Below, piece by piece: positions 56,700-64,000 of a DNA stretch of 64,000 nt. Source of the DNA: Paraburkholderia sp. IMGN_8 (GTDB lineage Bacteria > Pseudomonadota > Gammaproteobacteria > Burkholderiales > Burkholderiaceae); contig NZ_CP150900.1 in NCBI RefSeq assembly GCF_038050405.1, positions 682,001-746,000 on the forward strand, given 5' to 3'. Within the stretch, counting starts at the first letter, position 1, and every line of letters starts with the position of its first letter. The notes under the pieces were generated by a model. It searched no databases. It was not told the DNA's origin and worked only from the letters and a program-made list of their open reading frames with translations. The translations under genes were made by a program, and so were the position numbers.

Positions 56700-58112
56700 T
56701 CAAGCCGCGCCGCGTTTGCCGAGCCATACGTCGGCGCGCGCCAATGCGCCCGCCAACACCGATTCCAGTTCGGGCGTCTGCGCCATGCTGCCCCACAGCA
56801 GCCGGTCCGCGGCGAACGCCTGCAACGGATCCGGCGCCGCAAAAAAGCCACGCGCGACGCGCTCGTCCATCACGCCATCCTGATACGCATACGGCAGCTT
56901 GCCGGCCTGCCAGCGGTCGAGGAAGCGGAAGAACAACGCCGGCAGCATCGCAGTCGCCGCCGGTGCGACGCCGCGCTCGAAGCATTCGGCGAGCGTCGGC
57001 GCGATAAAGCCGGGGAGCTTCGAAAAGCCGTCGGCCGCGACGCGTTGATTGGTGTCCTGGATATACGGATTGCTGAAGCGTTCGAGCACCACGTCGCGAT
57101 AGCGTTCGAGATCGAGCGGACTCGGCGTGAGGCACGGGATCACGTCTTCGGTCACGTAATCGAAGGCGAATTGGCGAATGTCCGGGTCCAGCGTGCCTTC
57201 GTGGATGTAGTTCAGCCCGACCAGCGTGCCCGCCCACGCGATGCAGCTATGCGTCGCGTTGAGAATACGGATCTTGGCTTCCTCGTATGGCATCACGGAG
57301 TCGACCAGTTCCGCGCCAACCTTTTCCCAGGCTGGACGTCCAGCAATAAACCGGTCTTCGATCACCCATTGGATGAATGCCTCGCCCATCACCGGGCACG
57401 CGTCGTCCACACCGGTGGCGGCTTTGACGCGTTCGCGCACGTCCGGGGTGGGGCGCGGCGTAATGCGATCGACCATCGAACTGGGGCACAGGGTGTTGTC
57501 GTCGAACCATTGCGCCAGTTCTTGCGCGCCGCGCCGTTCGAGAAACTCGCTCATCCCGGCGTGAAAACGCTCGCCGTTGCTGCGCAGGTTGTCGCAGGTT
57601 TGCAGCGTGACCGGACCGGCGCCGCGCTTCATGCGCGCGTCGAGAATCGCCGCGAGCGCGCCGTAGATCGTGGTGTGGCCGCCTTTCAGATCGGCGGCGA
57701 GATCGGCGTTGGCAGTGTCGAGTTCGTCCCGTTCGTCGAGGTAATAGCCGCCCTCGGTGACGGTGAACGCGATGATCTTGCAGGCCGGATCGGCGCCCGC
57801 TTCGATCAGCGCATCGAGACTCTCGGACCACGGCACCACGCGCTCGATCGAACGAATCGTCTCGTACGCGCGTTCGCCCTGCGGCGTGACGGTCTCGAGC
57901 GTATAGGCGCCTTTTTGCGCGGCAAGCGCATCGAGTACCACGTTCATGTCGCTGCGAATATTGCCGACCGTTAGCGACCAATGCGGCTCGCCGGCCGGCC
58001 GCGCCTCGTTCAATCGGTGGAGGTACCACGCCTGATGCGCGCGATGGAACGATCCCGCGCCGATGTGCAGGATCACGTGTGCGGCCGCGCCGCTTCCTTG
58101 CCCGCTGTTCAT
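56700..58112 (-). CDS. dalD: D-arabinitol 4-dehydrogenase (mannitol dehydrogenase family)
   Basis: 470 residues from ATG at 58112, preceded by CAGGAGACGC; the frame extends further 5' but without family similarity. Polyol-specific long-chain dehydrogenase: [20 protein letters not shown] at the start, [27 protein letters not shown], and the catalytic K-x4-N-x2-H as KIRILNATH. The sequence resembles DalD of Klebsiella and Ralstonia, which oxidises D-arabinitol to D-xylulose and, with lower efficiency, D-mannitol to fructose. It lies upstream of xylB and the SorC-type regulator. Confidence 0.88.
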   Translation of the reverse strand: MNSGQGSGAAAHVILHIGAGSFHRAHQAWYLHRLNEARPAGEPHWSLTVGNIRSDMNVVLDALAAQKGAYTLETVTPQGERAYETIRSIERVVPWSESLDALIEAGADPACKIIAFTVTEGGYYLDERDELDTANADLAADLKGGHTTIYGALAAILDARMKRGAGPVTLQTCDNLRSNGERFHAGMSEFLERRGAQELAQWFDDNTLCPSSMVDRITPRPTPDVRERVKAATGVDDACPVMGEAFIQWVIEDRFIAGRPAWEKVGAELVDSVMPYEEAKIRILNATHSCIAWAGTLVGLNYIHEGTLDPDIRQFAFDYVTEDVIPCLTPSPLDLERYRDVVLERFSNPYIQDTNQRVAADGFSKLPGFIAPTLAECFERGVAPAATAMLPALFFRFLDRWQAGKLPYAYQDGVMDERVARGFFAAPDPLQAFAADRLLWGSMAQTPELESVLAGALARADVWLGKRGAA

Positions 58113-58169
58113 GTGCGTCTCCTGAATGTCCTTGACCGCACGGCTCGGAGCGTGCGTTTTTCTTGAGTG

Positions 58170-58200
58170 GAGCATTTGCTCTATCTGTGAGCGAATGATC
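58170..58200 (-). promoter_or_regulatory. Candidate polyol regulator operator upstream of dalD
   Basis: On the - strand this reads GATCATTCGCTCACAGATAG, then AGCAAATGCTC, matching the sorbitol dehydrogenase upstream region in 26 of 31 positions. It lies 58-88 bp before the dalD ATG. Confidence 0.7.
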
Positions 58201-58498
58201 GTACCCGCCGAAACGAAAGTCAAGGCGACGTGAACGGCTTTTCGTGGCGCAGCGCGGCGTGGCGGGGTTTCTGGCAGCATGGGCTGTCACGCAACGCGTT
58301 ACGGGTCGCGTCTGAGCGAGCCTGTTGCATTGCATCAAATTTGACTTGAAGCGCGCCAGGACTAACCCGAGTGCAAAAAAGTATCGGTCCGCGGTTTCAT
58401 TTTCAGTGGTGGATAACGCGTGAGAAGTCTACTTTTCGCTATACAAGATGAAGATCAGCGGCGCCTCAGTGAGCCGCTTCATGGAGGAAGGAGACGCG

Positions 58499-59479
58499 AT
58501 GCAACCGGATCTCGAAATCGTTGCCGTACGCCGCGACGAATCGTTCAAAGTGTGGTCGCACGGCTATCCGTATCGCACGGTGCGCTGGCACTTTCACCCC
58601 GAATACGAAATCCATCTGATCGTGGCGACGACGGGCAAGATGTTCGTCGGTGACCATATCAGCGGCTTTGCGCCCGGCAACCTGGTGTTGATGGGCCCGA
58701 ACCTGCCGCATAACTGGGTCAGCGACGTGCCGGAAGGCGAGACCATCGCGCAGCGCAATCTGGTTGTGCAATTCAGCCAGGAATTCGTGTCGGGCTGTCT
58801 CGAGCGTTTTCCGGAATGGCGTCAGGTCGAAGCACTGCTCGCCGATTCTCGCCGCGGCGTGTCGTTCGGCGCTCAAACGAGCGCGGCGATCCAGCCGCTA
58901 TTCCTCGAATTGCTGGCGGCGCGCGGGCTGCGCCGTCTCGTGCTGTTCATGTCGATGCTGGAAATACTGATGAACGCGGAGGATCGCGAGACGCTCGCGA
59001 GCCCTGCGTACCAGGCCGATCCAACGGGCTTCGCGTCGACCCGCATCAATCACGCGTTGTCGTATATCGGCAAGAACCTCGCGGGCGAGTTGCGCGAGTC
59101 GGATCTGGCGCAGCTCGCCGGGCAGAGCGTCAGCGCGTTTTCACGTTACTTCCGCCGTCATACCGGGCTGCCGTTCGTGCAGTACGTGAACCGGATGCGC
59201 ATCAATCTCGCGTGCCAGTTGCTCACGGACGATGACCTGAGCGTGACCGATATCTGCTTCAAGGCGGGCTTTAACAATCTGTCGAATTTCAATCGACAGT
59301 TTCTCGCGGTCAAGGGCATGGCGCCTTCGAAGTTTCGCCGCTATCAGCAACTGAACGACGCGAGCCGCGACGCTTCCGAAGAAGCGGCGGCGCGCGGCGC
59401 GGGCATCGACGATGCACCCGCGATCGTGCCGTCGCCAGGTTTGCCTCGCACTGCAGCCGCCGCTTATCCACCGACGTAG
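58499..59479 (+). CDS. AraC-family transcriptional regulator
   Basis: 326 residues from ATG at 58499, chosen for the AGGAAGGAGA upstream; in-frame ATGs at 58448 and 58481 lack this. An N-terminal cupin part (WHFHPEYEIHLIV, DHISGFAPGNLVLMGPNLPH) binds the effector; the C-terminal double HTH has ESDLAQLAGQSVSAFSRYFR and SVTDICFKAGFNNLSNFNRQ. The ribose-type transporter operon starts 121 bp downstream in the same direction, so it probably activates that operon. Confidence 0.9.
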   Translation: MQPDLEIVAVRRDESFKVWSHGYPYRTVRWHFHPEYEIHLIVATTGKMFVGDHISGFAPGNLVLMGPNLPHNWVSDVPEGETIAQRNLVVQFSQEFVSGCLERFPEWRQVEALLADSRRGVSFGAQTSAAIQPLFLELLAARGLRRLVLFMSMLEILMNAEDRETLASPAYQADPTGFASTRINHALSYIGKNLAGELRESDLAQLAGQSVSAFSRYFRRHTGLPFVQYVNRMRINLACQLLTDDDLSVTDICFKAGFNNLSNFNRQFLAVKGMAPSKFRRYQQLNDASRDASEEAAARGAGIDDAPAIVPSPGLPRTAAAAYPPT

Positions 59480-59600
59480 CCATACGTAGCCCCGCCTAAG
59501 CAATAAGCCGAAGCGTTTCATTTCACCCGCGTTTCAACACGCATCGCGCTGTTCCGGACAGCGTGAGGGGCGTGCTTACTTTTAAATAACGGAGACAACC

Positions 59601-60539
59601 ATGATGCAATTCCATTTCACTTCGAAGCAGGCATCGTTGAAGGCATTCGCGACGCTCGCGCTCGGCCTGTCGTTCATCGCCGCGCCTGCGGCACAAGCCA
59701 CGCCGTTGAAAATCGGCATGACGTTCCAGGAGCTGAACAACCCGTACTTCGTGACGATGCAAAAGGCGTTGAACGACGCGGCGGGGACGATGGGCGCAAC
59801 GGTGGTCGTCACCGACGCGCATCACGACGTCAGCAAACAGGTCAGCGACGTCGAAGACATGCTGCAAAAGAAGATCGACATCCTGCTCGTGAATCCGACC
59901 GATTCGACTGGCATTCAGTCGGCGGTGAGCTCGGCGAAGAAGGCGGGCGTGGTGGTGGTTGCGGTCGATGCGAACGCGAACGGTCCAGTCGATTCGTTCG
60001 TTGGCTCGAAGAACTTCGACGCGGGGCAGATGGCGTGCGAGTACCTGGCGAAGTCGATTGGCGGCAGCGGTGAAGTGGCGATTCTCGACGGCATTCCGGT
60101 CGTGCCGATTCTCGAACGCGTGCGCGGCTGCAAGGCGGCGCTCGCGAAAGTGCCGGGCGTGAAACTCGTCGATACGCAGAACGGCAAGCAGGAACGCGCG
60201 ACAGCACTGTCCGTCACCGAGAACATGATTCAGGCGCATCCGAATCTGAAGGGCGTGTTCAGCGTGAACGACGGCGGCTCGATGGGTGCGCTCTCGGCGA
60301 TCGAAGCGTCGGGCAAGGATATCAAGCTCACCAGTGTCGACGGTGCGCCGGAAGCGATTGCCGCGATCCAGAAACCGAATTCGAAGTTCGTCGAAACCTC
60401 CGCGCAGTTCCCGGCCGACCAGGTGCGCATCGCGCTCGGCGTCGCGTTGGCGAAGAAGTGGGGCGCCAGTGTGCCGAAAGCGATTCCGGTCGACGTGAAG
60501 ATGGTCGACAAGAGCAATGCGAAGGGCTTCAGCTGGTAA
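59601..60539 (+). CDS. Ribose-type (CUT2) ABC transporter substrate-binding protein
   Basis: 312 residues, cluster B periplasmic binding protein. The signal peptide (SLKAFATLALGLSFIAAPAA) ends before KIGMTFQELNNPYFVTMQKA. Typical blocks: VTDAHHDVSKQVSDVEDMLQ, LLVNPTDSTGIQSAVS, VDANANGPVDSFVGSKNFDA and GVFSVNDGGSMGALSAIEAS. Ligands of this fold are pentoses, hexoses or polyols. Alcohol dehydrogenase similarity downstream suggests a tetritol. GGAGAC precedes the ATG. Confidence 0.88.
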   Translation: MMQFHFTSKQASLKAFATLALGLSFIAAPAAQATPLKIGMTFQELNNPYFVTMQKALNDAAGTMGATVVVTDAHHDVSKQVSDVEDMLQKKIDILLVNPTDSTGIQSAVSSAKKAGVVVVAVDANANGPVDSFVGSKNFDAGQMACEYLAKSIGGSGEVAILDGIPVVPILERVRGCKAALAKVPGVKLVDTQNGKQERATALSVTENMIQAHPNLKGVFSVNDGGSMGALSAIEASGKDIKLTSVDGAPEAIAAIQKPNSKFVETSAQFPADQVRIALGVALAKKWGASVPKAIPVDVKMVDKSNAKGFSW

Positions 60540-60599
60540 GTCGAGCGCGAGTTGCTGTGCTCTTCCGGAGTGCAGCAGCTCGCCGCAGAGGAGGACCCG

Positions 60600-62120
60600 A
60601 TGGACACGATTCTCAAACTCGATCAGATCACCAAGAGCTTTCCCGGCGTGAAGGCGCTGCAAGGTATTCACCTGGACATTGCGCGCGGCGAGATTCACGC
60701 ATTGCTCGGCGAAAACGGCGCGGGCAAATCGACGCTGATGAAGATCCTGTGCGGCATCTATCAGCCGGACGAAGGCACCATCACGATTGACGGCCAGGTG
60801 CGCCACTTCACGAACTATCACGATGCGGTCGCTGCGGGCGTCGGCATCGTGTTTCAGGAGTTCAGCCTGATTCCGTATCTGAATGCGGTGGAGAATATGT
60901 TTCTCGGCCGCGAGTTGAAGAACGGTTTGGGTCTGCTCGAACGCGGCAAGATGCGGCGCGCGGCAGCGGCGATTTTCGAGCGGCTCGGAGTGGGGATCGA
61001 TCTGTCGGTGCCGATTCGCGAGTTGTCGGTCGCGCAGCAGCAGTTCGTCGAAATCGGTAAGGCGTTGTCGCTGGAAGCGCGCATTCTGATTCTGGATGAG
61101 CCGACCGCAACGCTCACGCCCGCGGAAGCCGAGCATCTGTTCGCGATCATGCGCGATCTGAAACAGCAGGGCGTCGCGATGATTTTCATCTCGCATCACC
61201 TCGAAGAGATTTTCGAGGTGTGCGACCGCATTACGGTGCTGCGCGACGGCCAGTATGTAGGCATGACCGAGGTCGCGCAATCCGATGTGGGCCGCCTGGT
61301 CGAAATGATGGTGGGGCGCCGCATCGAAAGCAGTTTTCCGCCGAAGCCGCCGTTGCGCGCCGATGCGAAGACCGTGCTCGAAGTCGGCAAGCTGCAATTG
61401 CTTAAAGACAGTCCGGTGCTGAGTTTTTCGTTGCGCGAGGGAGAGATTCTCGGCTTCGCCGGACTGGTCGGCTCGGGCCGCACGGAAACCGCGCTCGCCG
61501 TGATCGGCGCGGACCCGGCTTACGTGAAGGAAATCCGCATCAACGGCACGGCCGCGAAGCTATCCGATCCCGCCGACGCGCTGCGAGCCGGCGTCGGCAT
61601 TTTGCCCGAGAGCCGCAAGACCGAAGGCCTGATCACCGATTTCTCGATCAGGCAGAACATCTCGATCAACAACCTCGGCAAGTACCGCTCGCTGCGTTTC
61701 TTCATCGACCAGCGCAGCGAAGCGCGCGCGACCGCTGACATCATGAAACGCGTGGGCGTCAAGGCGCCGACGATGCATACCGAGGTCGCCACGCTCTCAG
61801 GCGGCAATCAGCAGAAGGTGGTGATCGCGCGCTGGCTGAATCACCACACCAACATCCTGATCTTCGACGAACCGACCCGAGGCATCGACGTCGGCGCCAA
61901 AGCCGAAATCTATCTGCTGATGCGCGAACTCACTGCGCGCGGCTACTCGATCATCATGATCTCGTCCGAACTGCCGGAGATCGTCGGCATGTGCGACCGC
62001 GTCGCCGTGTTCCGGCAGGGCCGCATCGAGGCGCTGCTCGAAGGCGACGAGATCGACTCGAACGCCGTGATGACCTATGCAACAGCCGGCACCCGTGGAG
62101 CAACACATGAACACGCCTAA
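60600..62120 (+). CDS. Ribose-type ABC transporter ATP-binding protein (RbsA-like)
   Basis: 506 residues with two fused ATPase domains, standard for CUT2. First Walker A is GENGAGKST, signature [14 protein letters not shown], Walker [11 protein letters not shown]. Second half has the degenerate loop GLVGSGRTE, then [15 protein letters not shown] and [11 protein letters not shown]. Start chosen at 60600 ([17 protein letters not shown]), with GAGGACC upstream. It overlaps the permease start by 14 bp. Confidence 0.92.
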   Translation: MDTILKLDQITKSFPGVKALQGIHLDIARGEIHALLGENGAGKSTLMKILCGIYQPDEGTITIDGQVRHFTNYHDAVAAGVGIVFQEFSLIPYLNAVENMFLGRELKNGLGLLERGKMRRAAAAIFERLGVGIDLSVPIRELSVAQQQFVEIGKALSLEARILILDEPTATLTPAEAEHLFAIMRDLKQQGVAMIFISHHLEEIFEVCDRITVLRDGQYVGMTEVAQSDVGRLVEMMVGRRIESSFPPKPPLRADAKTVLEVGKLQLLKDSPVLSFSLREGEILGFAGLVGSGRTETALAVIGADPAYVKEIRINGTAAKLSDPADALRAGVGILPESRKTEGLITDFSIRQNISINNLGKYRSLRFFIDQRSEARATADIMKRVGVKAPTMHTEVATLSGGNQQKVVIARWLNHHTNILIFDEPTRGIDVGAKAEIYLLMRELTARGYSIIMISSELPEIVGMCDRVAVFRQGRIEALLEGDEIDSNAVMTYATAGTRGATHEHA

Positions 62121-63114
62121 CCCTTCTTCTTCGCCGAGAACGTCGACCGTCAGCGGCAACGCCCCGGACGCTCCACTGCGTCTTACATGGACCGCTTTGA
62201 AACGCTCGACGCTGTTCTATCCGTTCATCGGCTTGCTGGTGGTCTGCATCGTGATGGTGTTCGCAAGCGACAGTTTTCTATCCGGCGCGAATCTGGAGAA
62301 CGTGCTGCGGCAGGTGTCGATCAACGCGATCATCGCCGTCGGTATGACGTGCGTGATCTTGACAGGCGGGATCGATCTGTCGGTTGGGTCGGTGATGGCG
62401 CTGGCGGGTACGCTCGCCGCTGGTTTGATGGTCGCGGGGATGAATGCGGTGGCGGCGCTCGCGATCGGCGTTGCAGTCGGTCTGGGCTTCGGCGCGGCCA
62501 ACGGGTTTTTCGTCGCGTTCGCCGGCATGCCGCCGATCATCGTCACGCTCGCGACGATGGGTATCGCGCGCGGTCTCGCACTGATCTACACCGGCGGCTA
62601 CCCGATCGACGGTTTGCCGGACTGGGTCAGCTTCTTCGGCAGCGGCAAGATCCTCGGCATTCAGGCGCCGGTTGTGATCATGCTGGTGATCTATGCAATT
62701 GCGTGGGTGTTGCTCGAACGCATGCCGTTCGGACGCTACGTGTACGCGATCGGCGGCAACGAACAGGCGACGCGCCTGTCCGGCGTGCGCGTGGCGCGCG
62801 TGAAACTGATTGTCTACACGCTCGCCGGGTTGACTTCCGCTTTCGCCGCCATCGTGTTGACCGCGCGCTTGATGAGCGGCCAGCCGAACGCGGGCGTCGG
62901 CTTCGAACTCGACGCCATCGCCGCGGTGGTAATGGGCGGTACCTCGATCTCCGGCGGACGTGGCTCGATCGTCGGCACGTTGATTGGTGCGCTGCTGCTC
63001 GGCGTGCTGAACAACGGCCTGAACATGGTCGGCGTGAACCCTTATGTGCAGAACGTGATCAAGGGCGGAATTATTTTGCTCGCGATTTACATCAGCCGCG
63101 ACCGCAGAAAGTAA
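62107..63114 (+). CDS. Ribose-type ABC transporter permease (RbsC-like)
   Basis: 335 residues from ATG at 62107, inside the end of the ATPase gene. About nine hydrophobic helices; the family signature [20 protein letters not shown] with [11 protein letters not shown] and the C-terminal [20 protein letters not shown] are visible. It forms the channel of the importer with the two previous gene products. Confidence 0.92.
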   Translation: MNTPNPSSSPRTSTVSGNAPDAPLRLTWTALKRSTLFYPFIGLLVVCIVMVFASDSFLSGANLENVLRQVSINAIIAVGMTCVILTGGIDLSVGSVMALAGTLAAGLMVAGMNAVAALAIGVAVGLGFGAANGFFVAFAGMPPIIVTLATMGIARGLALIYTGGYPIDGLPDWVSFFGSGKILGIQAPVVIMLVIYAIAWVLLERMPFGRYVYAIGGNEQATRLSGVRVARVKLIVYTLAGLTSAFAAIVLTARLMSGQPNAGVGFELDAIAAVVMGGTSISGGRGSIVGTLIGALLLGVLNNGLNMVGVNPYVQNVIKGGIILLAIYISRDRRK

Positions 63115-63151
63115 CGCTTCTCCGACTTCCCCTTTTTAGCAGGATCATGCA

Positions 63152-64000
63152 ATGACGAACCACTACGACTCGCAAACCGACCAGCAGAACATGACAGCCA
63201 TCGTCTGTCACGCGCCGAAAGACTACCGCGTCGAGCGGGTAACGAAGCCTCTTGCTCGCGCCCATGAACTGGTGATTCGCATCGCCGCATGCGGCATCTG
63301 CGCGAGCGATTGCAAATGCCACTCGGGCGCTAAGATGTTCTGGGGCGGCCCGAGCCCGTGGGTCAAAGCACCGGTGATTCCGGGCCACGAGTTCTTCGGT
63401 TTCGTCGAGGAAATCGGCGAAGGCGCGGCCGAACACTTCGGCGTGAAAATCGGCGACTGCGTGATCGCCGAACAGATCGTGCCGTGCGGCAAGTGCCGCT
63501 ATTGCAAATCCGGTCAGTACTGGATGTGCGAGGTGCACAACATCTTCGGCTTCCAGCGCGAAGTCGCCGACGGCGGCATGGCCGAGTACATGCGCATTCC
63601 GCCGACCGCGATCGTCCACCAGATCCCCGACGGCATCTCGCTCGAAGACGCCGCGATCATCGAGCCGTTGGCGTGTGCCATTCACACGGTAAATCGCGGC
63701 GACCTGCAACTCGATGACGTGGTGGTGATCGCGGGCGCCGGGCCGCTTGGTCTGATGATGACGCAGATCGCGCATCTGAAAACGCCGAAGAAACTGATCG
63801 TGATCGATCTGGTGGAAGAGCGCCTTGCGCTCGCGCGCGGATACGGCGCCGACGTGACGATCAATCCGAAGCAGGAAGACGCGTTGGCCATCATCCATTC
63901 GCTGACGGACGGCTACGGTTGCGACGTGTACATTGAAACGACCGGCGCGCCGATCGGCGTCAACCAGGGCATGGACCTGATTCGCAAGCTCGGGCGTTTC
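63152..64000 (+). CDS. Zinc-dependent alcohol dehydrogenase, erythritol/L-threitol dehydrogenase-like (3' end outside window)
   Basis: 283 codons to the window edge without stop. MDR zinc enzyme: ACGICASDCKCHSGAKMFWG, IPGHEFFGFVEEIGEGAAEH, structural zinc set PCGKCRYCKSGQYWMCEVHN, and cofactor loop VIAGAGPLGLMMTQIAHLK. The particular combination (SEQIVPC-like EQIVPCGKC, EPLACAIHTVNRG, YGCDVYIETTG) resembles, from memory, mycobacterial erythritol/L-threitol dehydrogenases more than sorbitol or threonine dehydrogenases. It follows the permease by 37 bp and is probably in that operon. Substrate is an inference. Confidence 0.8.
   Translation, partial: MTNHYDSQTDQQNMTAIVCHAPKDYRVERVTKPLARAHELVIRIAACGICASDCKCHSGAKMFWGGPSPWVKAPVIPGHEFFGFVEEIGEGAAEHFGVKIGDCVIAEQIVPCGKCRYCKSGQYWMCEVHNIFGFQREVADGGMAEYMRIPPTAIVHQIPDGISLEDAAIIEPLACAIHTVNRGDLQLDDVVVIAGAGPLGLMMTQIAHLKTPKKLIVIDLVEERLALARGYGADVTINPKQEDALAIIHSLTDGYGCDVYIETTGAPIGVNQGMDLIRKLGRF

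Noticed and set aside
59523..61397. A 624-codon - strand frame opposite the ribose-type transporter genes
   Set aside because: Same effect of biased codons; the + strand encodes complete transporter subunits.

Overview
The window looks like chromosomal DNA of a Paraburkholderia-type beta-proteobacterium. The basis is the high GC content with strong third-position bias, the gene order pgk-pyk-fbaA-purC-purE-purK-sua5, a BpeAB-OprB-like efflux operon beside its TetR regulator, and a dispersed repeat family that I remember from Burkholderia sensu lato. All identifications come from reading the translated sequence and recalled family features; no search was run. I saw no rRNA, tRNA, CRISPR array, phage or complete insertion sequence.

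Layout. 1-8.1 kb: the end of a PglL/Wzy-type O-oligosaccharyltransferase, moaC, an M48 metalloprotease with TPR-like tail, a large inverted-repeat element, an uncharacterised gene with a YheT-type hydrolase, an NTF2-like protein, the LPS heptosyltransferase waaF and a small CHCC zinc-finger protein. 8.1-19.1 kb: ilvE divergent from the azlCD exporter, then central metabolism (pgk, pyk, fbaA), purine synthesis (purC, purE, purK) and sua5/tsaC. 19.2-31.5 kb: envelope and stress genes, namely an SGNH lipoprotein esterase, a sterol-desaturase-like enzyme, a PBP4-type peptidase, a QseBC/PmrAB-like two-component system followed by a DegP/DegQ protease with candidate response-regulator boxes, a small secreted protein, DUF427, a CoxG-like protein, a GlxA-type regulator and a cysteine hydrolase. 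31.5-38.7 kb: bpeR-like regulator and bpeAB-oprB-like efflux operon with a readable operator inside the promoter. 38.8-47.6 kb: NCS2 purine permease, an FGGY kinase, glutathione-dependent formaldehyde detoxification (frmA, fghA) and the zur-znuACB zinc operon.

47.8-58.1 kb is a polyol island: sorbitol/iditol dehydrogenase, a sorbitol/mannitol-type ABC transporter split around a HAD phosphatase, and on the other strand a SorC/DeoR-type regulator, xylulokinase and D-arabinitol 4-dehydrogenase. A 31-bp sequence (26/31 identical) lies upstream of both outer dehydrogenase genes, in matching orientation relative to each gene, and is the best candidate for the shared operator. The pathway would be D-arabinitol to D-xylulose to xylulose-5-phosphate, and sorbitol or mannitol to fructose. 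58.4-64 kb holds an AraC regulator, a ribose-type ABC transporter and the first 283 codons of a zinc alcohol dehydrogenase resembling erythritol/L-threitol dehydrogenases; this operon leaves the window.

The most unusual items are non-coding: an approximately 890-bp inverted repeat with 74-bp identical blocks; a C-rich dispersed repeat present three times, once apparently read into the N-terminus of the YheT-type hydrolase; a nested hairpin between pyk and fbaA; and a stop-free, in-frame low-complexity leader between pgk and pyk. I found no convincing wholly new multi-gene system.
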